From Symbiodinium natans (taxonomy: Eukaryota; Sar; Dinophyceae; Suessiales; Symbiodiniaceae), in the NCBI GenBank assembly GCA_905221605.1, contig CAJNDS010002233.1, positions 356,501 to 420,500 on the forward strand: a DNA stretch of 64,000 nt. The letters run 5' to 3'. Positions 1 to 13,839 of this stretch are shown here, in pieces. The notes under the pieces are model-generated. The model saw nothing but the letters and a program-made list of their open reading frames with translations. It had not been told where the DNA came from and ran no database searches. The translations under genes and the position numbers were made by a program. How positions within the stretch are numbered: the first letter of the stretch is position 1; each line of letters begins with the position of its first letter.

Positions 1-1766
1 TGCACCCGAAAACGCCGCTGTCTGCAGCACGCCTTGGGTCTCTGCAAGCCTACCAAGTATGGATGAAACTGAACGGTTGCCTTCCAAGACCCTATATGCT
101 TCTTCCTGACTGCCTCGGTGGCAAAACAAGGAAACGCAACGCCCAATTAGCCCATAGTACTAGTAGTAGAAGGAGTTGTACAGCTCAGAAGCCTTCCACG
201 TGTCAATGGAACTGCGCGGAAACAGCCCTTGACAAGGTGAACACTGGAGCTTGCTTGGCACATCACACAAGGCAGCCCACGTTTGAGGCGCGCCTTTTTC
301 AACCCCAGGGAGACGGCCCAGTTGGACCCCGCTCTCGAAGCGCAGGGTCCAAGGCCCAAGTGAGGGTGCTTTTTCCGCTTGGCATGTCAGTGCATATCGA
401 CTTGGGCTTCGTGTCCACTGAGTCCGGGGCCATCGCCTGTTGAAGAGACGCTGTGGGAAGTCAGGTCGGGCATCCTCTGTGGGCATCTGTCAATGCCGGC
501 GGGCAGGGAAACAGAACGAAACAGGTCAACGAAGCCATGAGAAACCATGCACATACCGTGCGAAGCTGTACGAAGTCTCATGTGCACGGATCAATCTGTA
601 CTTCGCGGAACTCCGCGCAGACTGGCCAGAGCCCCAGGAAGTTTAGCAAATTTCAGGCGTGCTTCTGGAGATGCTTGGAGTCCGGAAGGAAACACATGCC
701 AGATCTACATGCCACTCTACTCCCGGGCAGCATGTAGAAACCTTGGCCCCCAGTTATACTTATACACCTCATCTCATGGCAAAGCTGTTTAATCTAAATC
801 CTCTACATCCTCCAACTAACCTTTGGCATGCCATCTTGTGCCGAAGCTTCTTCGGAACTTTAATTTGAGCCGCGATCGCTGGATCAGCGTGCAGCTACAC
901 CTGACCAGCCCCGTTCAAGAAGAAGTCAAAATGACCCTAAGGCCGGTGAATCTGGCACTGATCGGTACTGCTAGATGCCTAGACCTCACACGGATCCGCA
1001 CCTCTGTTCCAGGCGTTGCTGGTCCGGCGCGCCTACGTCTGCTCGGCCCTCCATTCAGCGAGAAACAGGGTCCTGTGCAGACCTTTTTGGCTTAGCCAGG
1101 CCTGGGAGGAAAGCACTCCCATTCGGCACACAGAGAGACAGCTGCCCTTCTTAGGCGTTTAAGACTTCTAGTAAAGCTTTGTCGTATGCTTCCCGCTTGG
1201 GCAGACCTGCCGGAGCGGCGCCGCTACGGAGCAGCCAGCAGCGCAAAGGTCGCAGAAGTCGGGGAGGGTGCACGCTCTAATGGGCTAATGACTGGAGCGC
1301 ATGCGCAGGGAACAGCTGAGAAGCACTTTCACCTCCGTAGGAGCTTAGCCCCTGGGCCAAGTTAGAACATACCTTGGAAAAAAAGAGGACCGGAGTTCGT
1401 GTCCATGCAATCTGCAGCGAGCAAAACAGGCAACAGTCCAGAGTCGAAGCCATTTATCAAAACCATCACAGAGATCGCCTGCGAGGTCGCTGAGCATCGT
1501 GAACAGATCGACAGATTGCGGCGGCGTGAAGAGCATGGACGCTACCAGCATGACGAGGCTTTTGCAGGTTGAAGGCTGCTGTTCGCAACCCGAGTTCCGA
1601 GGACATAGCCTCCAAGGCACACCCTGTCTTTGCCAGACATGAGTCTTTGCAAGACTCTAAGGGCTCGGGACAGGGCAGCGTGCTTGATTCGGTGCTGCTG
1701 CTGATAAGGCCTGAGAGCAAGCTGGGAAGGACGGACAATCACGAAGCCAAGCTGATTACCAAGCAC

Positions 1767-2880
1767 ATCGATGCAATCAATCAGGGCGAGTCCCAAGAAG
1801 CGAGGTCCTCCGAACATGTCTTAGCTCCCATTCTGAAAGCACGGAGGAAAGCCTCCGCCTGCAACGCCACAACAGTTGTCACGGCTTCCCAGCAATTTCT
1901 GCGCCCAGGTTCAGAAGAACCTCGACACAGCCAAGCATGCACACATCCGGGCGGCAGCAACGGCAGACAAGAAGTCACAGCAGCACCACGGAGCGACAAA
2001 GACGACAAAAAAGCAAGAACTGCTGCAAGTACCATCCGGCATGGACACTCACATAACCTTTGAGGCTGGAGTTTATCCAGAGCCGTGCCGGGCGCGGCTG
2101 TGAGCAGTTTCACTGCTGGGGGATAAGACTGGCAGGATGAAAGAAGGCAAAGCCCGTGACTGTATGTGACCCTATGAGTTCACCTTTTGCCTGTGCCCCT
2201 TTCTCCGAAAGACAACGCGATAGCAAACGCCACTGTCTCATCATCTAGAAGGTCTCATGCCAACGGTCCTGCTTCTGAGGGTGGCACGAACAAACAAACC
2301 GACTACAACACCTACGGGCTTGAAGGCCTACGCCTACTTCTGAGGGAGGCGCGAAACTACACAAAAGACATCCCCACATTACTGGCATCATACCCCGGAG
2401 CTGGACATTCACACAAGGACACACATCTCAACAGCACTTCGTGGCCCGAAACACCGCAGGCCTGCAGAGGTTTGGGCGAACAAGAGGCAGATGTGCTACC
2501 ATGAAGTGACGTCTGACGGACCTTCAATCACCAGGAACCGTAGACATCGACTGCATCAAAGAAACACAGGGCCGCTTTCCCTGCATAGCCCGGCGATCAA
2601 GCTGGGATATGAGTCAACCGGCCATGACTCAGGCGTGCAAGGGCCTCGTCCATTGCACTTGCGAACCTACACAAGTTTTCGAGCCCATCGATGCAAGATA
2701 TGCCCTCTTCCCTCCAAGTGCCTGATTTGCCGCTGCGTGGGAAGGGCTGAAAAAATGCCAATCCGAGAAAAGTTGCCTCATGGTACCCCGATCAAGCGCA
2801 TCGATGCAATCGATCAATGGTGAGTCCCAACAAACGATTTCCTCCAAACACGTTGCCGCTCCTGCTTTGAAGGGACGGGG
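1767..2880 (+). repeat. Diverged direct repeat pair, ~1.03 kb apart
   Basis: A segment at 1,767-1,845 that starts ATCGATGCAATC and continues through a GAGTCCCAA core and a TCCTCCGAACA-like stretch is repeated in diverged form at 2,800-2,880 (GAGTCCCAA, TCCTCCAAACA). The offset is about 1,033 bp. The pair suggests that this part of the window grew by old tandem duplication with a ~1-kb period, like the younger arrays further right. The extent outside these aligned pieces is uncertain. Confidence 0.4.
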
Positions 2881-5670
2881 GGTTCTGGGTAGGTGGGCCT
2901 CCACGTGCAACCTGATGGTCGTTGCAGCCGGCCTATGGTCTGAGAGCAGAATACCGGCAGGGACGGGCCCCTCCCTCAACGGCTCATGCGGAGCAAATGA
3001 CAAGCTGCCGCTGGCACCAAGACATGAGGCAGAGCATTTGCCAAGGATCCCTCTCACAAGGCGCACGATGATCAAGAGTATCAAGAGCCCTTGCAAGGCG
3101 GCCAGACGCCGGCGCATGGTGAGCGGTAGGCCTCGGGCCGGCGACGTGCGAACCGATGCAAGGACTCTCGGATGAACGGCACCGGTTGGACACGAGAGCA
3201 CCAAATGGACAACCGGGCCTTCCCCATGTCCCCGAGATGAGAAAGCAAGATAAAGCAAGAGGGGCGGAAGATGAAGCACAGCCGGGTTCATTGACTCAAT
3301 GCATCGGCGCGGTGAGTCAGAGGCCCAGCACTGAACCCCAAAACATCTCAGAACATGCCGGTTCTTCCATGGCGGACCGGTCTGGGGCATCCAAGGCAGC
3401 GCAGAGGCTTTTTTAGGGGGTTTCCAGGGCTCAGGGGAGGCCTTTTGCTTGAAATCTCAAGAAAAGAACGTGCACGTACGCATCTGGGCAGCTGCAAAAA
3501 CAACGGACAAGATGTCACAGCAGCAGCACCGAAGGAGGGGACAGAAGCACTTGAGAGCAGGCCACAAAGAGGAACTTTGAGCCAGCAGGGGCCAGAGAGT
3601 TACTCAGAAACCCCCCAGGGACACGGGCAGGGATTTCCCAGTCTCTCTTATCGGCAGACAAGGTAGCCACATGCAGCTGAAATGAGAAGCCCCTCTCCGT
3701 GCCAAAATACGTGTTCACCCAACTCGAACTTCTGCGCTGCAAGGAACTCGAAGGTCCCCGCACTCGCCTGCGGAATTGAACTCTGTGAGGTCGACAGCTT
3801 GTTCGCCCTCGGGGTCCTTCACCCTTCAAGTCCTTCGAGGCTCGAGGCAGCTCACAACATGACTTGGACCGTGTCGTCCACACTGGGAGGGGGATTGCAG
3901 CGCATCCACACGGACGGAAATTCGGAAACCCAGCGTGGCCACCACACTCGTCGAACTTACTTGGCAATGATGAAGGAAGCTCACAACCGAACCGCAGCAA
4001 CCAGAATGCACGCTGCCACCATTGGAGCACCGTGCCTGTGCGTGTGAACAGTGTGCGCAGTGTGACCAGTGTGAACGCGGTGAAGCAGCACACCCTTCAT
4101 CAATGCGGCCATACGGCCTTCGGCGAACATCAGAATGGTAACGTCTTGAACCTGTGGCATGTTCTGACCACGGCTACACTTCCAGCTGCACTGCAAGGAA
4201 GCACGCTGCAGAGCAAAGGCAGACCAGCCGTCGCTGGCTCTATGACTCTAGGGGCGCCATGGCGCGAGCGATGGTGCCTGCATTCTTCCGTGCAAAACTC
4301 CAGACAGAACCTCACCTGACTTGGCACAGCAGGACTCGACAGGGCTCTCTTGACTCCTGTAGAGCCAGATCGTCACGCTGGCCTCACACTCTCGGGAGTT
4401 CAAGAGCTGAGGGGTTCAGAGGCTTAACGAAGCCTCCACGGCTTCACGGAGACCCTGGCCCATGGGGCAGGGTCTTTCAGTACTGGCTGCACGGCTGTGC
4501 AAGCGAGGTCGTGCCATGCACTGGCAGGCCCCTCAAGGTCGCCACGACACGAGCTCCGCACCGTGGGCTGTGCACCCGGCAAGCGATCCTTCCCGCAAGA
4601 GTGCGCTGATCAACGACCAAGAGCCGGAGCCGACGAACCTACGTTGGACCTACGAACCTACATGATACATCTGATACATCCGTACATCCGCGATACGTCA
4701 TGCAAGCTCTTGGATGGGGGATGCGGAGGCAAGAGGAACTCTCCCTGAACGGCCAACGTGAGTCAACATCGCACACTTTGTAAGTACCGCTTTGGGCCGG
4801 CCAAGCACGACTTGCGGGAATGCTCAAGCGTCGGAAAAAAATCGGAAGACTGGCTGTCTAGAGCCTAGAGCAACTGACTGGAGCTTCTCGGCGATCGATG
4901 AATCAGAGGCGAATCCCAGGCGATCCCAATGAACCACGTTACAGCTCCTCTAAGATTCTAAGAAGTGTGGCCTCCAGGGAGCGCAGAGACTCCATGCTTT
5001 CCTAGGAGCTCATCCGCGTGAGCTGATGAAACCGGGGGGATACACAGCTTGACTATGTGACGAGGTGTCTGAGCAACTGCACCGCTGGACGGGGGCAGAG
5101 CTCACGCTACTGCCGTCTGGTTCAGAGCGACCTTCGGCCAGCACATTCCGAAGGATTCAACTTTCCACTGTTGTAGCCAATCGCAGCAGCCGCTGACACC
5201 TGTCCAAGAACACGGCCAATCCGCAACTAACGCATCTACGAGTGTTCAGTCAAAGCAGAAACTACATGCCACGTGACTGACCACGGAAACGACGACTGGC
5301 TGCAGAGATGTGACCCTGTGTTGTAAAACTGTCTTTGATCTTTCCACCATTTCCTGGTGAGTTCACTGCCCTTGATCATGGCCCTGCCTGTCCACAGACT
5401 GGAATGCAAAATCTGTCTAATGTCAATTCAGTGATCATCCTCCAGCCGCGCCACGGACCCCACCACATAGTCCCAGACAGATGAAACGGCATAGACCCCA
5501 ACATCAACATAACACATACTGGGAACTCAAGTACCCTTGTCCCGAACCCGGAAAAAACAATACGCCTGCTCGAAATGAAGGCAGCGGCCAAGAATGGATG
5601 CCACCAACATTGCTCCGCTTTGATCGCTCGCAAGCGTCATCCCCTCCTTTGATACTTTTGGGCTTCGGGG

Positions 5671-5691
5671 CTTAGGGCTTAGGGTTTAGGG
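5671..5691 (+). repeat. Short interstitial telomere-like motif (TTTAGGG-related)
   Basis: The stretch contains CTTAGGGCTTAGGGTTTAGGG, three adjacent degenerate copies of the TTTAGGG telomeric heptamer used by plants and dinoflagellates. It is far too short for a functional telomere. It is best read as an interstitial remnant, one of at least six in this window. Confidence 0.6.
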
Positions 5692-6844
5692 CCAAGGGGC
5701 TTCCTGAACTTCAGGTATGAAAGGGTAGCAAGCCAACGTGCTTGAATACTCATCAGCCATCAGCCGTTTGCACTGATTACTCGGGGAGCAGAGAAGCTGC
5801 ACAATGTGTGTCGCGACAACGTGGCGATAAGTTTGTGGGTGTCTTTGTGTGTGTGTGCGCGTGTAGGCAGGGCCAGGGCACCGTCAGTTTATACATAGGG
5901 GTTGGAGCCGTTTCCAGACGCCATCAACGGCCTCCCAAACGAAGACGTTGTGCTCTTTCATCGTCCTTTCAAAACAGGGTCTAAACAGGTTGAGATGATC
6001 CATTGTTGCAACATCGTTGGTTGTCGTTTGTACTTTCTTCATCACGGCGCATACACGAGCGAAGGCCTGGCGCTGAATAAGATGAAGTAACGTACTCTGC
6101 ATGAGTAACAGTATAAAGATGTCACATGCGTCTTCGTCTTCTGATATTATTAGCATCCTGCCTCGTCTGCTTTTTGTTCTCCTTGTTCGTATCATTCGTC
6201 TCCTTTGCCTTCGTCTTATTCTGCTAAGTGTTCTCATTTCCTTCTTCTCCTTCTTCTCTGTGCAAGTTCCGGCTGCGAGTCGCGAGTCCCGCATGCTGCC
6301 TCGCCAATGAGTGCGACAGAGATTTGCGTTCGGTTAGCGGATGCCATGGCATGTCGCTTTAGCTGCGGGATCTGCGGGGCACGTGTCTTGTTTCAGTACG
6401 AAGTCGCGTTTTGTTGTCACTGCGGTTGAGATCGGGCTGTAGGGCTCAATCGGGGTTGGTAGGAGGTTTGGGGCTTCTCGACAGAGTTGATCTTCCGACC
6501 CATGTGTTGAGACAAGGGCCAGATATCAAACTATGCCTTAAACTCGATATGAGCTCGAACAACACTGTCTGCAGAACCATATACAGCGCAGGCACAGGAG
6601 AAGAACAATCTACTTTGTGGGTACACCGGTATGGTGAATGCCCGTGATTGGGGGCTCCCTGAACATATCAAGAGCCAGGACAGCCAGGACAACCAGGATG
6701 TGCTCTGACCATGAGGATCTACCGAACCAAACGTCATCAAGGGTTGCATGTTAATCAGTGCCATCTGCGAAAAGTCTTGAAAATGCTGGACTACTGTTCA
6801 AACGCCTTCTCAATGGATGTATCATTTGCAAGCTACAGCCGCCC

Positions 6845-8162
6845 GCAAGCAATCAGCACGTGGGTTTTTCGAGGCTTCCGCGAACAGTCGGCCAGCTCAT
6901 TGGCTGGCGGCAAAGGCGGCCGGCGGCCACGTTCACGTCAAGCCCGGGGGTTTCAGCTCTTGCCGGCGCTCTTGCTTGCAATGCCTGGCAGACTTGGCAG
7001 ACTTGGCAGACACGTCAAGATCCTGGAACTTCGACTCGGCACAAGCGGCCCTGGCACCGGCGGAGAAGGCTTCGGTGCACACGCTCCGCTCAGCAGAGGC
7101 TCCCACTGAGGATGACCGCCACAAGGCACGGAAGCCTGGCGGACGTGGCATGCACAACGCCGCCTCCCTTTGCCGCAGCTGCTCCGAGCATCGCCAAGGA
7201 AGCCCGGAAGCCTGCGTGGGTTGCGTGAGTTGCAAGAGGGACCTGAATCGGGCAGCTCCTACCTTTGTGCATGTCGCGCCGCAGGTGGCTCAATGCCGAG
7301 GCTAGCTGGCGGCCTTCGGCCGCTCTGCACCTTCGAAAGCCTCCAGTATCCGCAGTGGCGTGAGGAGGCCATCCACGAAGGAGGCGATCAGAGCAGCTGC
7401 GCACGAGGATTCATCGGGTAAGGAGCCTCTGCGCCTGCATCCACAAGCCTTGAAAGTCCTAGTTGCCTTAGCTGTCCAAGCCTAAGCCTCCGCGTGGTTG
7501 CTTGTGTGCCTCTGGGGGTACCTGCCGTGGCACACGCACTGACACGCTGCACTGGCAAGAGCAAAAGAGCGAGCAGAGACCTCGCCTAGCTTGCGAAATC
7601 CATGTGAACCCTACCAGGGACCGTCTTCGCTCGCTCTTAGGTCGGCAGCCTGAGCTGAGAACCGTTCATTAACTTCAAGATGTTCATTAACTTCAAGATT
7701 TCAAGCTGAGCCACAAAAGACACAAGAGCAACAGCTGCTGCTGCTCCTCTTGTGCGTGTGGCTTTGCGAGCAGCCGGTCACTCGCCTGAGTTGCGAGCGC
7801 CGCTGCGCGCGAAGAATGCGTCTTGGAGAAGCTCGCGCATAGAGCACCGAGCGACCTTGCCTAGCAGAAACTCAGCGTCCAAGATGGACGACGGGCATCA
7901 TCCACCATCATCTCACTTTGCTTGTCGCAGCAGCATGCCTCAGCTGCATGGCGGATCACTGGGGTCAGAGCACGTCTCCTACGAGAGTGGGCCCAAGTGC
8001 AGCCTTCTCGAAAGCCAAGGCGGCGACAATCGAACTGAAGATGAATTCAGAAAGGCCCGGTAAGAAGGGGGTGGCCCACCCGTGCGTTGCTGGAGACGAT
8101 TGATGTGCCCGTGTGCGGCACTCGCCATTCCCCGCACATCGGCTTAAAGGCACACTCAAGAC
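6845..8162 (+). repeat. Copy A of a ~1.3-kb dispersed direct duplication
   Basis: This block is nearly identical to 13,840-15,153. The match starts at CAAGCAATCAGCACGTGGG and ends at GGCACACTCAAGAC. Differences are a few substitutions and small indels: a short run of CTTGGCAGA units near 6,980-7,010 has one unit more here, and a few bases are missing near 7,243. It contains an 18-bp tandem pair (GTTCATTAACTTCAAGAT twice, about 7,664-7,699). The frames inside are not convincing as protein. I see no terminal inverted repeats or target-site duplication, so it is a segmental duplicate or an unrecognised element. Confidence 0.85.
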
Positions 8163-9200
8163 AAGCTGGCCGTTGGGCCACGTCGACTCTGAAACAGATG
8201 CACTCAGCCACTTGCCCGGCATGGCTGCCTGCAACCCATTCAGGCGAGCAGCAGCACGCGAAGCTGACTCACGTGCCAGGAAGTCCTGGGCAAACTACTT
8301 CCGCATCGTGCCCTGCTCCTCCAGTCCAAGCTGACCAACATGAAGTGCTCAGGTGCATCCGCATGACCTCCAAAACCGCTCGACAGCCCCCTACAAGTTC
8401 TGCGGTATACGCGGGGCAGGGTTTAGGGTTCAGGGGAAAGTTTAGGGTGCAGGGAGCAGGGGCTTTTGTCCAAGCATCGGGCGTGAAAGTATGGGGCGGG
8501 CTGCCAGCCGAGGCATACTAGTTTCGAAGGTTCTGAGGCTATTGCGAAAGCCTGGCACCAAATACACCAAGCTCAGGTTATATATGCGAAGAATTCTAGG
8601 GCCATCAGAACGATTCTTCAGCAGCCAAAGCCGACTTCTGCCTCAGAACGCAGCCAGGCACAACACCATGACTGACGACGCTCAGCTCGCCGGCAAAGCT
8701 ACTGCAAAGCTTGAACTCTGCAGCCACCACGTCAAGTGCTTAGCAGGGAAAGCAGGAACACGGACACGTCTCCGACCTGCGTAGGTCCAACAGACTCCAA
8801 AGGCACATCGAAATTAGTCTAAGTCGTCTCCAGCCACTGCAGCCTTGTGGCGGCAGCACAGCATGTTCATTGAGTCCCGACAGCGAGCGCCAGGAGATAC
8901 AAAGTTCCTCGGAAGTGCAATAACTGAGCAATACCCGAAGTCGTGTGCTGTTGCGTATGCCCACTGCTGCCCACAGCACGAGCTTTCTGAACAAGGATTC
9001 CTGTGCTCAGCAGATTTTAGTCCTGAGCGGATGGACGATACAGTATTGGCGACAATAGACGTGCCGGCATGAACTCGGAACTGTTCAGAGACGTAGTAGG
9101 CAGGCAAAAACCACGGACGCGGAAGCCGACGAATCGTCTACTGCAGAGAGTGTGAAAATGACGAAGAGTCCTCAATTCTGGCTTGAAACCAGAGCCAAAT
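8163..9200 (+). other. Non-coding stretch with old homology to 15.2-16.2 kb
   Basis: Beyond the near-identical block, the similarity to the second copy continues in eroded form. Pieces at 8,173-8,226 resemble 15,185-15,234 (shared CTTGCCCGGCATGGCT-like end). Pieces around 8,845-9,075 resemble 15,935-16,160 (shared GGCAGCACAGCATGT and ATGGACGATACAG). Telomere-like TTTAGGG copies lie at 8,421-8,446. No gene is seen. Confidence 0.5.
8417..8455 (+). repeat. Interstitial telomere-like motif
   Basis: Two separated TTTAGGG heptamers with related GGGTTCAGGGG and GGGTGCAGGG copies make a short degenerate array of the plant/dinoflagellate telomere type. Confidence 0.55.
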
Positions 9201-11946
9201 CTTGCGTGCGCCGGAGACCTTCAGGGAGACATGTAGCCCCTTCAGGGTGCTGGGGTTGCTGGTGTAATTCAGCTCCAGCTCGTGTAATTCTCAACAGCCG
9301 GCTGGCTGAACATGCGGGGATGCTGCAGAAGAAGTTGCACAAGAAACGGCGTTACAGAGCGACTGGCGCACGAGCCGCCTGCTGCTGGCAGAGATCCAGC
9401 GATGTGGCATGCCAGCATGGAAGAGACCAAGACGGTCACCAAGCATTTGATGGACATGCATCTGACATCTGACCCATGCACATGTAAGCCCAAAGCTACG
9501 GCACGCCACCCTTTGCCATGGAAAGAGGCCGCCCTTCTTCCACTACCACAATCTTAATCTGTCTGTGCCAATGCAAGTGCAGGACGTGCACTGCACTCGC
9601 ATGCCTGGGGCAAGTCTACACATGGGAACACATCGCATTTGGGGCTGGCCTGCCAGACGGCTGTCAGATCCACAGAGGACGACCTGCACCCCAGTGATAC
9701 CAGCCAGGGGCACCCAGCTAACTGAAGCAGCACGAGGCTTTAACAGTCGAATCTGATGCAGACACTGGAATTTCGATGCAAGCACCTTTTCACATGGCTG
9801 CAAAGTTGGTCGCCCAGCAGCTCCGACCATGCGTTCTAACGTCATTTTGGGTCAACTAAATGAAGTTCGGCTGTATTTTCTGCCAGGAGATGCCAAGCAG
9901 ATCCTCTGTGACAACGGTTGCCACAACCTCAACGTCCTGCTCTAAAATCATGAGAAGGCTGTTGTCAACTGATCACGAATGTGAATTCATCTCAGCATGC
10001 AGGACGCCGGAAATACCGGGCAGCAGGAGCACACCACCACGTAGCCACAGCTTGCAATAATCTGTGAGCATGCGGTATCAGGTGCGCTGCGCCATCGACG
10101 GTGCTGGCACGCGTGTGGTCATGCTGCTGTGTTGGGCCAGATCGGCTTACTCCAAGGTGGGCAGACCAACAGCACAAACCATGGCTCGACGCAGAAACAG
10201 TCGCCAGCTGCCCAAGCAGACAAGAAAACAGCCAAACGCCAAGCAAGTCCACACGCACGGGAAATGAGGGCACGGGACTCCCAGCCAGTGGAATGCCCCA
10301 ATGCGCCGCTCTGTCCCATGTCTTGCATGCATCAGAGACCTTCAGGGAGACATGTAGCCCCTTCAGGGTGCTGGGGTTGCTGGTGTAATTCAGCTCCAGC
10401 TCGTGTAATTCTCAACAGCCGGCTGGCTGAACATGCGGGGATGCTGCACAAGAAGTTGCACAAGAAACGGCGTTACAGAGCGACTGGCGCACGAGCCGCC
10501 TGCTGCTGGCAGAGATCCAGCGATGTGGCATGCCAGCATGGAAGAGACCAAGACGGTCACCAAACATTTGATGGACATGCATCTGACATCTGACCCATGC
10601 ACATGTAAGCCCAAAGCTACGGCACGCCACCCTTTGCCATGGAAAGAGGCCGCCCTTCTTCCACTACCACAATCTTAATCTGTCTGTGCCAATGCAAGTG
10701 CAGGACGTGCACTGCACTCGCATGCCTGGGGCAAGTCTACACATGGGAACACATCGCATTTGGGGCTGGCCTGCCAGACGGCTGTCAGATCCACAGAGGA
10801 CGACCTGCACCCCAGTGATACCAGCCAGGGGCACCCAGCTAACTGAAGCAGCACGAGGCTTTAACAGTCGAATCTGATGCAGACACTGGAATTTCGATGC
10901 AAGCACCTTTTCACATGGCTGCAAAGTTGGTCGCCCAGCAGCTCCGACCATGCGTTCTAACGTCATTTTGGGTCAACTAAATGAAGTTCGGCTGTATTTT
11001 CTGCCAGGAGATGCCAAGCAGATCCTCTGTGACAACGGTTGCCACAACCTCAACGTCCTGCTCTAAAATCATGAGAAGGCTGTTGTCAACTGATCACGAA
11101 TGTGAATTCATCTCAGCATGCAGGACGCCGGAAATACCGGGCAGCAGGAGCACACCACCACGTAGCCACAGCTTGCAATAATCTGTGAGCATGCGGTATC
11201 AGGTGCGCTGCGCCATCGACGGTGCTGGCACGCGTGTGGTCATGCTGCTGTGTTGGGCCAGATCGGCTTACTCCAAGGTGGGCAGACCAACAGCACAAAC
11301 CATGGCTCGACGCAGAAACAGTCGCCAGCTGCCCAAGCAGACAAGAAAACAGCCAAACGCCAAGCAAGTCCACACGCACGGGAAATGAGGGCACGGGACT
11401 CCCAGCCAGTGGAATGCCCCAATGCACCGCTCTGTCCCATGTCTTGCGTGCATCAGAGACCTTCAGGGAGACATGTAGCCCCTTCAGGGTGCTGGGGTTG
11501 CTGGTGTAATTCAGCTCCAGCTCGTGTAATTCTCAACAGCCGGCTGGCTGAACATGCGGGGATGCTGCACAAGAAGTTGCACAAGAAACGGCGTTACAGA
11601 GCGACTGGCGCACGAGCCGCCTGCTGCTGGCAGAGATCCAGCGATGTGGCATGCCAGCATGGAAGAGACCAAGACGGTCACCAAACATTTGATGGACATG
11701 CATCTGACATCTGACCCATGCACATGTAAGCCCAAAGCTACGGCACGCCACCCTTTGCCATGGAAAGAGGCCGCCCTTCTTCCACTACCACAATCTTAAT
11801 CTGTCTGTGCCAATGCAAGTGCAGGACGTGCACTGCACTCGCATGCCTGGGGCAAGTCTACACATGGGAACACATCGCATTTGGGGCTGGCCTGCCAGAT
11901 GGCTGTCAGATCCACAGAGGACGACCTGCACCCCAGTGATACCAGC
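9201..11946 (+). repeat. Tandem array, 1,121-bp unit, two full copies and a partial third
   Basis: Units run at about 9,201-10,321, 10,322-11,442 and 11,443-11,946, the last truncated after GTGATACCAGCC. The offset is exactly 1,121 bp at several anchors (for example GAGACCTTCAGGGAGACATG at 9,214, 10,335 and 11,456). Copies 2 and 3 differ at only a handful of positions, and copy 1 is slightly more diverged. A ten-base TCTTGCGTGC sits at each left junction and fits a microhomology-driven duplication. The same small frames recur in each unit as a consequence of the repeat and are not evidence of genes. Confidence 0.92.
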
Positions 11947-13712
11947 CGAGGAAAGGCGTCTTTGAGCTGTCGTGAGTGGCCGGGCACTTGCATGTAGAAC
12001 TGCTATGACCTTACTGAATTTGAATGACCTTACAAGCTTGGACAGAACAAACCCAAAACAAAGGACGCTCGGGTCGCAAAGTCAAAGGGCCCAGCTGGCA
12101 GCCTCCGTAGGCTTTTGAAGCTCCGAGTCGCTGGACACACCAAGATGGCTTTTTTGGGACCGAACCCGCAATGTATCGAGGGTTCGTGTCGCTGGAGATC
12201 TTAAGGGCTAATCATGGGGCCAGGAAAACATCGGCAAGCACAGCACCCACGCTGGCCCTGGAACTTTCTGGTGTGGGCCGGAGTGGGAATCGAGCCTGCG
12301 CTGCGCGTCAAAACATGCGAGTGATGAGCGTTAACGTGCACTCAAGTACGACAGCCGCAGCGACAGGCCAAGTGTTTCAAAGCTTTTCTTGGAATCTCCT
12401 GTTTTCTGTTGAAGAAGTTGTGAAGGCAGAGTGGGTGCCGCGCGTGCTGTGTCACAAGCAGGTTTGCGCGATTTCTAGCAACTCGGGCCACAATTGCCGT
12501 AGCGCTGAGCGGGCACACAACACGATTGAAATCGACAGTGATTCGCAATTACTGGTGCAGATGAAGATGGCCGTCCAGGACTAGCGGCGATTGAGAATCC
12601 GATGTGGAGCTCCCGGCCTACGTTGGTCAGTGCTCCCACTTTGACTTGCAGCATCAAGCGTCGGCTCAAGCACTCTGCTGTTATCTTTGGTACAGACTAC
12701 ATGTACTGAATGCTGCGCCGTGTCGGCGTTTTGAACTCAGGGGACCGTAGCGAGGGCATGGCCTCTGCACTAGCGTCCTCTGCTGGACTTGTCGCAGGTC
12801 TCCATAGCACGAACAGCCGCGACCTTGACCTTGTAGTGCTCAGGACCTGCAGAAGATGACGTGACGTAACGCTGACTATTATGGACCGGGTTACTTGCGA
12901 TAGAGTCAACATAATGACAGCACACAAAATGCGCATTCGCAGCGAGATGGGAGTCTTCATGTCGCCAACAAAATTCTTGCCTGTGGTCATGGCGCCTTCA
13001 CCGCATCCTTCCATGAATGCCTCGCACAAACTAGACAAGGCAACACACACACACACACAAGACGCATGAGCCAAGAGACTAACAGATTCAGAGATTGTAT
13101 GTTGCGCCTGCCTGGCGCACCGAAGACTTCACGCATCGCAGCAGCTTGCAGACTCGTAAATTGGCTTGTGTGCTATTGCTTGCTGACCCAAACAACGCAA
13201 TATCGTGAGGCACCCTGCTAACATGATGCGTGCAAAGCTTTTCCAATTCTGGCTTCCTCAGATACTACTCTGCACCATTTTCGCGCTTTGCAGGACCCTT
13301 GCCTCGCGAACTTCCTCCTACTTGTAAGCGCATGAAGAGAAATAGCCCGGCTACATCCAAAAGCAGGACTCTCCAGTGCTTGAGCAATCAGAACGGCCTA
13401 AACAACAATTAATCTACAGCTCGTTCCCTATATCATGCCGTAGCGACTGTTGACATGATGCGGCCTGTCTGTGCTCTTAGGTACACCCGTCTGCCCTGAA
13501 CTCTGCAAAGAACATCAACAAGAACGAAACGCAATGTCAACATCAAGTCAGTCTAGCACCCCAGAATAGTGCGAAACCTCTTGAATGCACTTCCTGGCAT
13601 CCCCCGCCCCCTAGGCCAGAAGCGGAGTAAAGGGAGAGATAGATAAACAAAACCAGAGAAGACGATAGAGAGATGAAGAGATTGAGAGAAAGAGAGCGAC
13701 AGAGAGAGAGAC

Positions 13713-13743
<31 letters not shown>

Positions 13744-13839
13744 AAAGAAATAGGAAAAAGACCAAAAAAGGAACGCGAGAGCCCTTCGCACTTTGATGGA
13801 AGCTTCACGGCCCAATACAATAAGTCACACTCAGCCCCT
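11947..13839. other. Non-coding spacer with microsatellites
   Basis: No gene is recognised. There is an (AC)n run at about 13,048-13,066 and a GA-rich purine tract at about 13,625-13,745 (its own entry). The open frames opposite the GA tract encode Leu/Ser runs that simply reflect the tract. Confidence 0.5.
13622..13748 (+). repeat. GA-rich purine microsatellite
   Basis: The plus strand is almost pure purine, with long (GA)n runs between about 13,660 and 13,740 followed by GAAAAAAG-type sequence. It lies about 90 bp upstream of copy B of the 1.3-kb duplication. Confidence 0.85.

Larger units (their letters stand above)
1..6844. other. Gene-poor region, no recognisable gene
   Basis: Both strands hold only short open frames that resemble no family I know and have the Arg/Ser/Cys/Pro-rich composition of non-coding GC-rich DNA. 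There are weak internal similarities (a separate entry describes one pair about 1.03 kb apart) and a short telomere-like motif near 5.67 kb. From about 6,110 to 6,290 the plus strand is pyrimidine-rich (CTT/CTC runs), and around 5,840-5,870 there is a GT-rich stretch. An exon of a spliced gene could be hidden here, but nothing in the sequence supports one. Confidence 0.5.

Noticed and set aside
5884-6294. 136-aa minus-strand frame with a Lys/Arg-rich start
   Set aside because: The basic part comes from a CTT-rich tract, and the rest has no recognisable domain.
9269-11799. Small frames repeated two or three times in the 1,121-bp array
   Set aside because: Recurrence is due to the DNA duplication, not to protein conservation; both strands carry similar frames.
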